From Bacteroidia bacterium (GTDB lineage: Bacteria; Bacteroidota; Bacteroidia; 2-12-FULL-35-15), in contig JAGVJJ010000012.1 of the NCBI GenBank assembly GCA_020051175.1, positions 1-40,752 of the forward strand: 40,752 nt of DNA, in the 5' to 3' direction. Numbering within the stretch: position 1 is the stretch's first letter; every line of letters starts with the position of its first letter. Below are positions 17,601 through 26,704 of this stretch, piece after piece. The notes under the pieces were generated by a model. It was not told the origin of the DNA. It saw only the letters and a program-made list of their open reading frames with translations, and searched no databases. The position numbers were made by a program, and so were the translations under genes.

Positions 17601-19028
17601 CTACCTCAATTCCAACAAAACCACATTCTCCACATGGTGCGTTTGTGGGAACATATCAACAGGTTGTACTTTGGTTACTTTATATTTTTCATTGAGCAAC
17701 TGTAAATCCCTGGCTTGTGTTGCAGGGTTACAACTTACATACACAATACGTTGCGGAGCAATATCCAGTATTTTTTTTGTTACATCATCATGCATACCTG
17801 CACGTGGCGGATCCGTAATGATTACATCGGGCTTTCCGTTCTCCTTTATAAATGCATCATTCAGCACATCCTTCATATCGCCTGCATAAAATGAGGTATT
17901 GCCAATATTGTTCAATTTTGAATTTACATTTGCATCTTCAATTGCAGCCGGTACATACTCAATCCCCACCACTTTCTTTGCCTGATGGGCAACGAAGTTA
18001 GCAATCGTACCTGTTCCGGTATACAGGTCATAAACGGTATCCGTACTCTTTATTCCCGCAAAATCACGTGTTACTTTATAAAGCTCATAGGCCTGGTCGG
18101 AATTGGTTTGGTAAAAGCTTTTTGGGCTTATTTTAAACTTCAGGCCTTCCATATTTTCATAGATGCTGTCATTGCCCTTATAGACCTTTATTTCAAGATC
18201 GCCAATAGTATCGTTCTGTTTGGGATTAATCACATATTGCAATGACGTTATCTGTGGGAATTTTGCTGAAACATGGTCCAGCAAAGCTGCAATCACTTTT
18301 TTGTCATCGTAATAAAAAGAAACAATCAACATCCATTCACCTGTAGAAGTGCTGCGGATAATGATATTCCGGAGAAGGCCCACTTTTTCACGCAAATCAA
18401 AAAAGGGCAGCTTGTTTTCGAAAGCATATTGCTTTATTTCATTACGTATCGCATTGGACGGGTCTTCCTGCAGGTAACAGGTTTCAATATCAAGCACTTT
18501 ATCAAACAATCCTGGAATATGGAATCCAAGTGCATTACGGGCATTCTCACCTAAACCTTCTTCAAACGTACGCTCTTTATCCTGTATCTGCTCTTCGGTT
18601 AGCCATTTCTTATTGGAAAAAGTAAATTCCAGTTTGTTCCTGTAATGGTATATTTTTTTTGAGGGAATAATTTTCTGAATTTCCGGAAGCTCAATTTTGG
18701 CAAGCCTTGTAAGTGCATCCGTAACCTGCTTCTGTTTGTAAAACAGCTGCCAGTCATAGCTCATGTTCTGCCATTTGCAGCCCCCGCACACGCCAAAATG
18801 CTGGCACACAGGCTCCACGCGCTTTTCTGAAGCTTTTTTTACAGCAATTGTTTTTGCCTCCCTGTATTTGCTTTTTTTTCGTGTAACCTGTAAGTCTACA
18901 ATATCACCAGGTACAGCGCCTTTAATAAAAATAACATATTCATCTGTCTTTGCAACAGACTGTCCATCGGAACTTGCATCAAGCACCGTAATATTCTCAA
19001 GTATGGGTAAAACTTTTTTTGTTCTCAT
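17601..19028 (-). CDS. rlmD: 23S rRNA (uracil-C5)-methyltransferase, RlmD family
   Basis: A 475-residue RNA m5U methyltransferase, probably for U1939 of 23S rRNA. An N-terminal TRAM domain (about 1-62) is followed by the 4Fe-4S ligands C75, C81 and C84 (VCQHFGVCGGCKW) and C184 (IETCYLQ), all four conserved as in RlmD. The methyltransferase domain contains SFYQTNSDQAYELY, the SAM site DLYTGTGTIANFVA, TDPPRAGMHDDV and the nucleophilic cysteine C433 in YVSCNPATQARDL. The end PQTHHVENVVLLELR carries the catalytic glutamate. RlmC or the dual-site RlmCD type cannot be excluded from sequence alone. It is divergent from the next gene. Confidence 0.93.
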   Translation of the reverse strand: MRTKKVLPILENITVLDASSDGQSVAKTDEYVIFIKGAVPGDIVDLQVTRKKSKYREAKTIAVKKASEKRVEPVCQHFGVCGGCKWQNMSYDWQLFYKQKQVTDALTRLAKIELPEIQKIIPSKKIYHYRNKLEFTFSNKKWLTEEQIQDKERTFEEGLGENARNALGFHIPGLFDKVLDIETCYLQEDPSNAIRNEIKQYAFENKLPFFDLREKVGLLRNIIIRSTSTGEWMLIVSFYYDDKKVIAALLDHVSAKFPQITSLQYVINPKQNDTIGDLEIKVYKGNDSIYENMEGLKFKISPKSFYQTNSDQAYELYKVTRDFAGIKSTDTVYDLYTGTGTIANFVAHQAKKVVGIEYVPAAIEDANVNSKLNNIGNTSFYAGDMKDVLNDAFIKENGKPDVIITDPPRAGMHDDVTKKILDIAPQRIVYVSCNPATQARDLQLLNEKYKVTKVQPVDMFPQTHHVENVVLLELR

Positions 19029-19176
19029 TGCATCGCGAAGTTACTAAAACCCTTTCAAATTGCGAAGTTCATTTGTTATTATCAGAATGCTTATTAGATG
19101 TATCTTTTTATTCCGTACGCGTTATAAATGCAGAACGTTTGTAATCCAGTATTCACGCCACAAAAACCCCCTCCCC

Positions 19177-20634
19177 ATGAAAAAGCTCTTGAATCAATGG
19201 CCGCGCTCAATTGCTGCGGCAGTACTTGCAGGTATAGCTGCTATTATTAGTATAGCTTTTATAAAAAAGCCGGTAAAGGATATAGCTCCCTTTATATCCA
19301 AAAATAAAGTGTCCCCTCCGTTTGCCAATGCAGATATAAAGTTCAAGAATTATTCCATCAACGCTCAAAGGGGGCTGAAAATAAAGTATTTCGAAACGGG
19401 CTCTGTAATTACCATTCCCGACAGTGCTTTTGTAGATGCAAATGTGAAAATCATTAAGGGCAAAGTAGACATCAAATACCGCGAATTTCACGACCCCGTT
19501 GACTTTTTTGTGAGTGGAATTCCAATGACCTACGATTCTGCCGGTGAAAAATATCATTTTGAATCGGCCGGAATGCTCGAAATGCTTGCTTTTCAGAATG
19601 GCAACCCCGTTTTCCTGAATCCCGAAAAAAGGATTGTCATTGAAATGCTATCCTTGCAAACAGATGATAAATTCAATATTTATAAATACAACCCCTTGCA
19701 AGGGAACTGGAAATACATTCAGAAGGATAAAGCCATTCCGCTCGACCAGCCGGCAGGCTCAAATAATGCTTTGCTCACTGCAAATATGGATAATTCGACA
19801 AAAACAAATGAACCTCTCATAGCACCTGTAAAAAGCGATGCATCCAAATATCATTTTGATATTGAAATTGATTCCGCTGAATTTCCTGAGCTCAGTTATT
19901 ACAAAGGCATTCTCTTTGAGGTGGACAAAAAGGAGAAGAATTTTGATCCCCTTTACGCCAGCACAACCTGGAATGATATTGTACTTGAAAAGGGCAGGCG
20001 AAGAGGCTCTTACCTTATGACCTTAATTAAAGGTACTGAATACCACCGCTTTGAAGCGCAACCGGTTTTGGAAGGTAGTAACTATGAAAGGGCTGTGGTA
20101 GCTTATAAAAATCAGCGGATGATTCGTAAAAAGAAAGAGCAGGAAATTCAGCGACTGAACGATTCTGTTTACAATGCTTTAAAAAGAAAAATGGACGAGG
20201 ATAATGAACGGATTAAAAATACCAGGGAAAATGCCATTTCAAGAATTGAAACAAAGGATATTGTGCTGCGTACCTTTTCAATCAATGGTTTTGGGATATG
20301 GAATTCTGATTGCCCTTCTGCTTTCCCTAAGGGCGAGCAGTTTGCCGGAATTTATAAGGATACTCTGGGAAACTCATTGAAACTGAACACTGTTTACCTG
20401 GTGGAAAAAGGACGGAATGCAATGTTTACAATGATGGCAGACCAGGAAATATCTTTTAATCCTCAAAAGGACAATTGTATGTGGGCTGTTACTGATGATA
20501 ACAGGCTTGCAGTGATTGGAATACAGGAGTTTAAAAAAATGGAGATAAAAAACGACTCTTCCATTGTATCAATGACAGTTTTTAATACACCAATACGCAA
20601 TTCCAACCAGGTAAAGGCTTTGCTGAAAATTTAA
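19177..20634 (+). CDS. Membrane-anchored protein of unknown function, upstream of GldM-C-like gene
   Basis: A 485-residue protein that I cannot assign to a named family. From the ATG at 19177 it has a basic N-terminus and one membrane helix (SIAAAVLAGIAAIISIAFI, about 11-29). An extracytoplasmic part follows with a compact beta-rich segment GSVITIPDSAFVDANVKIIKGKVDIKYREFHDPVDFF (about 70-110), a Pro/Asn/Lys-rich linker, a strongly charged predicted coiled coil (RKKKEQEIQRLNDSVYNALKRKMDEDNERIKN, near 335-370), and a C-terminal domain with FGIWNSDCPSAFPKG. A TTG 39 codons upstream gives a longer frame but its residues do not look like a natural N-terminus. The next gene starts 10 bp downstream, so the two are probably co-transcribed and may act together at the envelope. 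Confidence 0.75.
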   Translation: MKKLLNQWPRSIAAAVLAGIAAIISIAFIKKPVKDIAPFISKNKVSPPFANADIKFKNYSINAQRGLKIKYFETGSVITIPDSAFVDANVKIIKGKVDIKYREFHDPVDFFVSGIPMTYDSAGEKYHFESAGMLEMLAFQNGNPVFLNPEKRIVIEMLSLQTDDKFNIYKYNPLQGNWKYIQKDKAIPLDQPAGSNNALLTANMDNSTKTNEPLIAPVKSDASKYHFDIEIDSAEFPELSYYKGILFEVDKKEKNFDPLYASTTWNDIVLEKGRRRGSYLMTLIKGTEYHRFEAQPVLEGSNYERAVVAYKNQRMIRKKKEQEIQRLNDSVYNALKRKMDEDNERIKNTRENAISRIETKDIVLRTFSINGFGIWNSDCPSAFPKGEQFAGIYKDTLGNSLKLNTVYLVEKGRNAMFTMMADQEISFNPQKDNCMWAVTDDNRLAVIGIQEFKKMEIKNDSSIVSMTVFNTPIRNSNQVKALLKI

Positions 20635-20644
20635 AGATAGCACT

Positions 20645-21352
20645 ATGGACACTAAAAAGTATTTGTACCTGTTCGCATTGTGGTTGCTGTCATTAACTGC
20701 TTTTGCGCAAGGGGCTACCATCAGGGCAAAAAAAATAAAATGGAAGATCTCTGTAAGTACTGCTGACACTGTATTGTGGATTGCAAAGAAGAATTTGCTT
20801 GTTATTGATATCCAGGGTGGGATAAATTATAAAGTGGAAATCAAAGGTGCGAAATGGAAAAATACCGGAAACAAATACAGTGTGGAAGTTTTTACTGAAG
20901 GCTCTACAATGCTTACCGTATATGAAAAGCTGCCCGATAATAAAATGCGTCCCGTTTTCACAAAGTTGTATAAAGTAATGGATATACCTGAGCCTGTGCC
21001 TTATGTTTGCAGCGTAAAAGCCGATTCTGTAATCGACAAACTTCAGATTATCAAAGAGGACAACATCACCGCATTCAGCGCGTATTATAATACACAGGTG
21101 CCTGTGCTTGGTTTTGATGTGATAGTATCTTTTGGCGGACAATCAGATACACTTACATCCACATGCAATCATTTCACGCTGGATATGAAAAGGCGCATCC
21201 ATTACCTTGTACCTGGCTCCATATTGTATTTCGAAAACGTTTATTGTGCTATGCCCGATGGTAAAATACAAATGCTGAAACCCTTTGAGATCTACATTGA
21301 TGAAACCAATAAGTATAAAGTTGGATACAGGCTGCTATCCGGCAATAATTGA
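20645..21352 (+). CDS. Stand-alone GldM C-terminal-domain-like protein
   Basis: A 235-residue exported protein with signal peptide MDTKKYLYLFALWLLSLTAFAQG. From about residue 115 the sequence IPEPVPYVCSVKADSVIDKLQI, then ITAFSAYYNTQVPVLGFDVIVSF, and LVPGSILYFENVYCAMPDGKIQMLKPFEIYID follows the pattern of the last domains of GldM, the long periplasmic subunit of the type IX secretion motor. In GldM this region carries a PDPV-type opening, an F-D-F/V-x-x-F strand, a G-Q-x-V-Y-F-E-N-I motif and a final F-x-I-D strand. Here the N-terminal membrane helix and first periplasmic domains of GldM are missing. The assignment is by motif resemblance, not alignment. It may bind an envelope partner with the gene upstream. 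Confidence 0.68.
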   Translation: MDTKKYLYLFALWLLSLTAFAQGATIRAKKIKWKISVSTADTVLWIAKKNLLVIDIQGGINYKVEIKGAKWKNTGNKYSVEVFTEGSTMLTVYEKLPDNKMRPVFTKLYKVMDIPEPVPYVCSVKADSVIDKLQIIKEDNITAFSAYYNTQVPVLGFDVIVSFGGQSDTLTSTCNHFTLDMKRRIHYLVPGSILYFENVYCAMPDGKIQMLKPFEIYIDETNKYKVGYRLLSGNN

Positions 21353-21413
21353 GCTTTCTTGGTTTTTTTAATGACAAATTTTTATTAAATTTGTACTTTA
21401 AAACTTCATTACA

Positions 21414-22655
21414 ATGAAAGCAGTTATGACCGATAAAATCACCGCAAAGAAAGCCATTGAGCTGGAAGAAAAATACGGAGCGCACAACTACCATCCTTTA
21501 CCTGTTGTGCTTGAGCGTGGTGAGGGTGTTTTGGTCTGGGATGTGGAAGGCAATCAGTACTTTGATTTCCTTGCGGCATACAGTGCCGTTAACCAGGGGC
21601 ATTGTCACCCTAAAATAACAGCTGCGCTGATTGAGCAGGCTCAGAAGCTATCGCTGACATCACGCGCGTTTTATAACGATTCTTTGGGTGAGTATGCAAA
21701 GTTCATTACCTCGTACTTCGGCTACGATAAAATGTTGCCGATGAATACCGGTGCTGAAGGTGTTGAAACAGCACTGAAACTGGCTCGTAAATGGGCGTAT
21801 GAAAAAAAGGGTATTGCTGAAAACGATGCTAAAATAATTGTGTGTGAAGGTAATTTCCACGGACGCACAATTACAATCGTTTCTGCCAGTGGTGATCCGG
21901 ATGCACGTGAAAATTTCGGCCCTTTTACTCCGGGTATTGTTACTGTTAAATACAATGATGTAAATGCATTGGCCGAGCTGTTAAAAGATAAAACAATTGC
22001 AGGTTTCCTTATTGAGCCGGTTCAGGGCGAAGCCGGAGTAATTGTGCCGGATGCCGGTTATCTCAAAAAGTGCTATGACCTGTGCAAACAGAACAATGTA
22101 CTTTTTATTGCCGATGAAATCCAGTCAGGGCTTGGGCGTACAGGTAAAATGCTTGCCTGCGACCACGATGGCGTTCACCCCGATGTGCTGATCCTTGGTA
22201 AAGCCCTTTCCGGTGGTATTTACCCTGTTTCTGCTGTTTTAGCCAATGATGAGATAATGCTGTGCATCAAACCTGGTCAGCACGGTTCTACTTATGGTGG
22301 CAACCCGCTTGCCTGCAAAGTGGCTATTGCTGCTTTAACGGTGCTGAAGGAAGAACAATTGTCCGAAAATTCAGAACGTTTGGGTAAGCTGTTGTTAAAA
22401 GAGCTGAAAGCCATCCAGGCTGAAAACCCTGAACTGGTAAGGACAGTACGTGGCAAAGGACTTTTCTGCGCTATGGTTATCAATGAACGCAATGGTAAAA
22501 ATGCATGGGATGTGTGCGTAGAACTTGGTAAAAACGGTTTGCTTGCAAAACCAACTCATGGCGATATTATCCGTTTTGCCCCTCCCTTGGTAATTACAGA
22601 AGAGCAATTGCTGGAATGTGTTGCTATTATCCGCAAAGTGGTAAAGATGTTTTAA
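21414..22655 (+). CDS. rocD: Ornithine aminotransferase
   Basis: A 413-residue PLP-dependent class III aminotransferase that converts ornithine plus 2-oxoglutarate to glutamate-5-semialdehyde and glutamate. The N-terminus [48 protein letters not shown] is characteristic of ornithine (not acetylornithine) aminotransferase. Further motifs are [55 protein letters not shown], the PLP lysine in [16 protein letters not shown], and [21 protein letters not shown] element lies at 21386-21393, 21 bp before the start, with a poor -33. No other arginine or proline genes are adjacent. Confidence 0.95.
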   Translation: MKAVMTDKITAKKAIELEEKYGAHNYHPLPVVLERGEGVLVWDVEGNQYFDFLAAYSAVNQGHCHPKITAALIEQAQKLSLTSRAFYNDSLGEYAKFITSYFGYDKMLPMNTGAEGVETALKLARKWAYEKKGIAENDAKIIVCEGNFHGRTITIVSASGDPDARENFGPFTPGIVTVKYNDVNALAELLKDKTIAGFLIEPVQGEAGVIVPDAGYLKKCYDLCKQNNVLFIADEIQSGLGRTGKMLACDHDGVHPDVLILGKALSGGIYPVSAVLANDEIMLCIKPGQHGSTYGGNPLACKVAIAALTVLKEEQLSENSERLGKLLLKELKAIQAENPELVRTVRGKGLFCAMVINERNGKNAWDVCVELGKNGLLAKPTHGDIIRFAPPLVITEEQLLECVAIIRKVVKMF

Positions 22656-22693
22656 TAATAATTATTCGGAGGTCTTTTTTTCGATTGTGCGCT

Positions 22694-22718
22694 GGTCAGT
22701 CTGAGCCTGTCGAAGACC
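22694..22718. repeat. TGAGCCTGTCGAA-type interspersed repeat, fragment
   Basis: GGTC (22694-22697) and GACC (22715-22718) bracket TCTGAGCCTGTCGAA. The same core, TGAGCTTGTCGAA, occurs at 23458-23470, flanked by CACATT/AATGTG. The rest of this spacer (22740-22790) contains another GAGATNT-type heptad run in reverse orientation. Confidence 0.5.
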
Positions 22719-22799
22719 TTGGGCAGGATTAAGCTATATCTTGGGTTAGATAGGTCATGCTATTCCTCATCTCATATCTCACATCTCCCATCATAAACA

Positions 22800-23414
22800 A
22801 TGCTTTTCGAAGACACCTACCTGACAATTTCTAATCCTTCCGAAGGCATCTACAAAGACAAAGGCAGCAAATTCATTGCGTATGCATTTCCCGTTAAAAC
22901 AGAAGAAGAAATAAAAGCGCGCCTTGCTGATTTACGAAAGGAGCATCCCACTGCCCGTCATCATTGTTATGCGTTCCGTTTAGGGCCGGACAAACAGGCA
23001 TTTCGGGCCAATGATGATGGGGAACCAAAGTATTCAGCAGGGAAGCCTATCCTCGGACAAATCCTATCCAAAGACCTCACAAATATCCTTATTGTTGTGG
23101 TACGTTATTTTGGTGGAACGTTGCTGGGTGTAAGTGGATTAATAAACGCGTATAAACTTGCAGCTGCAGACGCGCTGCAACATGCTGTAGTAATTGAAAA
23201 ACAGGTGAAAGAGCTGTACGAAGCCGCATTTGATTACCTGCAAATGAACGATGTGATGAAGTTGTTGAAAGATGAGGACCTGGAGCAAATTTCGCAGGAT
23301 TTTAATTTAAATTGCAGGCTTGTTTTTGCCGTTCGTAAAAATAATGCGGACAAGGTGAAGGAATTGTTCAGTAAAATCAGTAATCTTGAGCTTAAATTTT
23401 TACGGGTTGAATAA
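22800..23414 (+). CDS. yigZ: YigZ/IMPACT family protein
   Basis: A 204-residue member of the UPF0029/IMPACT family. The N-terminal domain carries KDKGSKFIAYAFPVKTEEEI, then ARHHCYAFRLG, the signature DDGEPKYSAGKPILGQIL, and VVVRYFGGTLLGVSGLINAYKLAAADAL. The C-terminal ~70 residues form the ferredoxin-like extension typical of bacterial YigZ. The molecular function is not established; eukaryotic IMPACT modulates GCN2. It stands alone between two repeat-bearing spacers. Confidence 0.93.
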   Translation: MLFEDTYLTISNPSEGIYKDKGSKFIAYAFPVKTEEEIKARLADLRKEHPTARHHCYAFRLGPDKQAFRANDDGEPKYSAGKPILGQILSKDLTNILIVVVRYFGGTLLGVSGLINAYKLAAADALQHAVVIEKQVKELYEAAFDYLQMNDVMKLLKDEDLEQISQDFNLNCRLVFAVRKNNADKVKELFSKISNLELKFLRVE

Positions 23415-23452
23415 ACTAATTTTATATTTATACCATTCGCTCCGCGCGCAGT

Positions 23453-23590
23453 CACATTGAGCTTGTCGAAATGTGTGCGTTGGCCAAAATCACCATTGTG
23501 TGTCATTTCGAACAGAGTGAGAAATCTTTGTTGTCGATAAAGAAGATTTCTCATCCCTGAAATGCGGGATTCGAAATGACATACAATGGT
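23453..23590. repeat. Long interspersed dyad repeat (TCATTTCGAA...AGATTTCTC type)
   Basis: An outer arm 23492-23512 is complementary to 23570-23590 over 21 bp with one mismatch, and an inner arm 23519-23528 to 23543-23552 over 10 bp. Together they form a 99-bp dyad. A shorter palindromic unit precedes it (CACATT 23453-23458 with AATGTG 23470-23475 around GAGCTTGTCGA). Similar sequences are widespread intergenic repeats in Bacteroidota, from general knowledge; copy number was not checked. Confidence 0.65.
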
Positions 23591-23617
23591 AAATATAATT
23601 AAGAAATAAATCATTCT

Positions 23618-24544
23618 ATGGAACTACTAAAGAAAATGTGCAGCATCCACGCCCCTTCCGGAAACGAAGCGGCCATGACAAAATTTGTGCTGGATTACAT
23701 TAAAAAAAATAAAAAGAACTGGACCGTTGAGCCCAAAATATATTCCGGTGAAGGTTTCCAGGATTGCATCGTACTGGTATTTGGTAAGCCCAGGACGGCC
23801 ATTTTTGCGCACATGGACAGTATTGGCTTTACGGTGCGTTACGGTAAAGAGCTTGTAAAAATTGGCGGGCCCCGCACAATTGATGGTTTTAAGCTGGTAG
23901 GAGAGGACAGTAAAGGCAAAATAGCTGCTACCTTGAAAGTAAAGGTGGATAAACAAACGCACGAAACCAAGCTCGAATACAATGCCAAACGCGAGATTGA
24001 ACGTGGAACAGAACTCACCTTTAAACCCGAATGGCGCGAAACCAAAGATTATGTGCAGTGCTGCTATATGGACAATCGTCTGGGTGTTTGGACTGCTCTT
24101 AAAGTTGCTGAAACATTAAAGGATGGGGTGATTTGTTTTTCCTGCTGGGAAGAGCATAATGGTGGAAGTGTATCTTACCTGCAAAAATTTATTTATGAAA
24201 AATATGGCGTAAAACAAGCGCTTATATCGGATATAACCTGGGTAACCCCCGGAGTACCGCACGGCAAAGGCGTTGCCATCTCTCTCCGCGACAGCCTGAT
24301 TCCACGCAGAAGCTATGTAAACAAAATCATAGAAATTACAAAAACAACAAAAATACCTTACCAGCTTGAGGTGGAAGGAGCAGGGGGCAGCGATGCCAAA
24401 GAGTTGCAAATGGCCGAAGCCCCTTGGGACTGGTGCTTCATTGGCCCTCCCGAAGATTTTGTTCACACCCCGGATGAAAAGGTTTTCAAAAAAGACATTG
24501 ACGCAACAGTGAAGTTGTATAAGGTTTTGATGGAGAAATTGTAA
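23618..24544 (+). CDS. M42-family metallopeptidase
   Basis: A 308-residue zinc aminopeptidase-like protein of the M42/M20 fold. Likely metal ligands are the His and Asp in FAHMDSIGF, Asp in [12 protein letters not shown], Glu-Glu in [12 protein letters not shown], Asp in [11 protein letters not shown], and the late His in [11 protein letters not shown]. The insert between strands ([29 protein letters not shown]) corresponds to the dimerisation/PDZ-like domain of M42 enzymes, though compressed: the protein is about 40 residues shorter than typical M42 aminopeptidases. It has no signal peptide and is cytoplasmic. The exact peptide substrate is unknown. Confidence 0.87.
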   Translation: MELLKKMCSIHAPSGNEAAMTKFVLDYIKKNKKNWTVEPKIYSGEGFQDCIVLVFGKPRTAIFAHMDSIGFTVRYGKELVKIGGPRTIDGFKLVGEDSKGKIAATLKVKVDKQTHETKLEYNAKREIERGTELTFKPEWRETKDYVQCCYMDNRLGVWTALKVAETLKDGVICFSCWEEHNGGSVSYLQKFIYEKYGVKQALISDITWVTPGVPHGKGVAISLRDSLIPRRSYVNKIIEITKTTKIPYQLEVEGAGGSDAKELQMAEAPWDWCFIGPPEDFVHTPDEKVFKKDIDATVKLYKVLMEKL

Positions 24545-24701
24545 AATTTATGACCAATGAAAATCCTTATAATTCTTTGTCAATTAATGCTTTTGGTGGG
24601 GTATAATTACAGGTGTTTTCTAAGAAATTAGTGCTGGACTAGACGGAGCATTAACAACATTTTACAACGTAAAGTATAAACCGAAGTCGCGCGTGAGGAT
24701 T

Positions 24702-24785
24702 GACGGCAAACGATGCCGTTTTGCTATGCGGGGAGGATTTTTGCCGTCTTGAATTTTTGGTTCTTTTTTTTCAAGAAAAAAGAAC
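24702..24785. repeat. Two stacked inverted repeats between convergent genes
   Basis: GACGGCAAA (24702-24710) pairs with TTTGCCGTC (24740-24748), a perfect 9-bp stem. GTTCTTTTTT (24760-24769) pairs with AAAAAAGAAC (24776-24785) with a 6-nt loop. They lie between the convergent M42 and rlmH genes, where the second hairpin could end transcription in either direction. Confidence 0.5.
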
Positions 24786-24819
24786 ACACACAGCGAAAAT
24801 TACAACCAATACATCTATT

Positions 24820-25293
24820 TTATTGGTGATGATACGGCTCATTTCTCAATATCGTCATGGCCCTGTACACCTGCTCCACAAAAAACAACCTCACCATCTG
24901 GTGCGAAAACGTCATTTTCGACAGTGAAATCTTGCCATTAGCCCTTTTATAAACTTCATCCGAAAACCCATAAGGACCACCCACAACAAACACGAGGTTC
25001 TTAATTCCCGAATTCATCTGCTGTTGCAAATACTCCGAAAAATGAACAGAACTGTATTCTTTCCCATTCTCATCCAGTAAAATCAACCTGTCCGAAGACT
25101 GTATACCTTTTAAAATCAATTCGCCTTCCTTCTGTTTCTGCTGCTCAATACTCAATGCCTTTGTATTCTTCAATGCAGGGATAACAACAGTTTCAAAGGG
25201 GATGTAATGTTTCAGGCGCTGCTCATACAATCCAATGCCTTTTATCAGGTAATCATCCTCTGTTTTGCCGTTAAGAATAAGTGTTATTTTCAT
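24820..25293 (-). CDS. rlmH: 23S rRNA (pseudouridine-1915-N3)-methyltransferase
   Basis: A 157-residue SPOUT-fold methyltransferase modifying the pseudouridine at position 1915 of helix 69 in 23S rRNA. The N-terminus MKITLILNGKTEDDYLIKGIGLYEQRLKHY is typical, LILLDENGKEYSS follows, and the trefoil-knot SAM site is VFVVGGPYGFSDEVYKRANGKISLSKMTFSHQMVRLFFVEQVYRAM. The protein ends in NEPYHHQ, close to the family terminus. Length is exactly as expected. It is divergent from the DUF4783-nadC operon. Confidence 0.96.
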   Translation of the reverse strand: MKITLILNGKTEDDYLIKGIGLYEQRLKHYIPFETVVIPALKNTKALSIEQQKQKEGELILKGIQSSDRLILLDENGKEYSSVHFSEYLQQQMNSGIKNLVFVVGGPYGFSDEVYKRANGKISLSKMTFSHQMVRLFFVEQVYRAMTILRNEPYHHQ

Positions 25294-25434
25294 TTGTCGG
25301 GTTGTGTTTGAACGCTATTTCATTATTATACAAAAAAACTATATTTTTGTCTGATAGGCAATCAAAAGCAAAGAATAAACTCTTACTTTGGCTTAATTCT
25401 TGTAATATTGGGATAAATTAAAAATTATAAAAAA

Positions 25435-25827
25435 ATGAAAATCAAAGCGCTTATCTTATTACTGGCTGTTTCTGTTTCATCTGTTGCTTTTATGCCGGAT
25501 GTTATTGATGGGATTTCTGCTGCTATACGTTCCGGTAATCCAGGAAGCATATCCAAATATTTTATCGAAAACATCGACTTAAAAGTAATTTCACAGGAAG
25601 ATGTATACAGCAGGCAGCAGGCAGAAATGATCCTGAAAGACTTTTTTGCAAAACATCCTGTTAAGTCATATACCGTTGCACATAAGAGTGAATCAAAAAA
25701 TGGTTCTCAATATGTTATTGGTACCCTTGAAACCACTAACGGAAAATTCAGGGTATACTTCCTGACCAAAACTACCGGCTCCGAAACGCTCATTCAGCAA
25801 TTTAGAATTGAAACCGGAAATGAGTAA
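25435..25827 (+). CDS. DUF4783 domain-containing lipidless exported protein
   Basis: A 130-residue exported protein. A signal peptide (about residues 1-18, LILLLAVSVSSVAF) precedes a single SnoaL/NTF2-like domain with DVIDGISAAIRSGNPGSISKYF, RQQAEMILKDFFAKHPVKSY and YVIGTLETTNGKFRVYF, ending IQQFRIE. This is the DUF4783 family of Bacteroidota. Its stop codon overlaps the nadC start (ATGAGTAA), so the two are translationally coupled. Function is unknown. Confidence 0.87.
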   Translation: MKIKALILLLAVSVSSVAFMPDVIDGISAAIRSGNPGSISKYFIENIDLKVISQEDVYSRQQAEMILKDFFAKHPVKSYTVAHKSESKNGSQYVIGTLETTNGKFRVYFLTKTTGSETLIQQFRIETGNE

Positions 25828-26692
25828 AAAATTATTGCCCGAAACCCGTTATAAATTCAGCATCTCTAAGTTTATTGACCAGGCTCTGGCCGAAGATGTT
25901 GGTGATGGGGATCATACATCCTTATCCTGTATTCCGGCTTCTGCCAAAGGAAAGGCCCATTTGCTTGTAAAAGAAGATGGTATTGTTGCTGGTGTTGAGC
26001 TCGCCCTTGAAATCTTTAAAAAGGTGGATAAATTGCTCAAAGTAAAGGTGTTTATCAAGGACGGTTCCCCGATAAAAAAAGGAGATATTGTGCTGATTGT
26101 GGAAGGCAAATCCCAGTCTATCCTTGTTGCTGAACGTCTTGTGCTGAACTGCATGCAACGTATGAGTGGCATTGCTACCGCAACCAATAAGCTGGTACAG
26201 CTATGTAAAGGTACAGGCACAAAGGTAATTGATACCCGCAAAACCACACCTACCATCCGTGGTTTGGAAAAATGGGCCGTAGTACTCGGTGGCGGTGCCA
26301 ACCACCGCATCGGTTTGTACGATATGATCCTTATCAAAGACAACCATGTGGATTATGCAGGTGGCATTTCACAAGCCATTCATGCAGCCAACAACTACCT
26401 GAAAAGCAAAAAAAAGAAGCTGAAGATCGAGATTGAAACACGTAACCTGCAGGAGGTTCAGCAGGTGCTTGAAACAGGCAGGGTAAACCGCATCATGCTC
26501 GACAATTTCAGTATTCCTGATCTAAAAAAAGCCCTGAAGCTGATTGCCGGTAAATACGAAACCGAAGCTTCCGGGGGCATTACCGAAAAAACGATTGCCA
26601 GCTATGCAGCTTGTGGTGTAGATTATATCTCTGTGGGGGCGCTTACGCACAGCATTAAAAGTCTGGATTTGAGTTTGAAAGCAATCGACTAA
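25820..26692 (+). CDS. nadC: Nicotinate-nucleotide diphosphorylase (carboxylating)
   Basis: A 290-residue quinolinate phosphoribosyltransferase that makes nicotinate mononucleotide in de novo NAD synthesis. The ATG at 25820 overlaps the previous gene by 8 nt; an in-frame TTG at 25808 is not needed. Motifs are ALAEDVGDGDHTSLSCIPA, LVLNCMQRMSGIATAT, DTRKTTPTIRGLEKWAVVLGGGANHRIGLYDMILIKDNHV (diphosphate and carboxylate binding), IEIETRNLQEVQ, MLDNFS and EASGGITEKTI with VDYISVGALTHS. nadA and nadB are not in this window. Confidence 0.96.
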   Translation: MSKKLLPETRYKFSISKFIDQALAEDVGDGDHTSLSCIPASAKGKAHLLVKEDGIVAGVELALEIFKKVDKLLKVKVFIKDGSPIKKGDIVLIVEGKSQSILVAERLVLNCMQRMSGIATATNKLVQLCKGTGTKVIDTRKTTPTIRGLEKWAVVLGGGANHRIGLYDMILIKDNHVDYAGGISQAIHAANNYLKSKKKKLKIEIETRNLQEVQQVLETGRVNRIMLDNFSIPDLKKALKLIAGKYETEASGGITEKTIASYAACGVDYISVGALTHSIKSLDLSLKAID

Positions 26693-26704
26693 AACTCCAC
26701 TGTT

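Noticed and set aside
19060..19176. 39-codon TTG-start extension of the unknown membrane protein
   Set aside because: The residues are not signal-like and there is a good ATG (19177) directly before a basic-hydrophobic N-terminus.
25403..25410. TAATATTG as a -7 element for the DUF4783-nadC operon
   Set aside because: The nearest TTTG is only 12 bp upstream, too close for the usual spacing, and the match to the consensus is imperfect. TATTTTTG at 25342-25349 is an alternative but also lacks a convincing -33.
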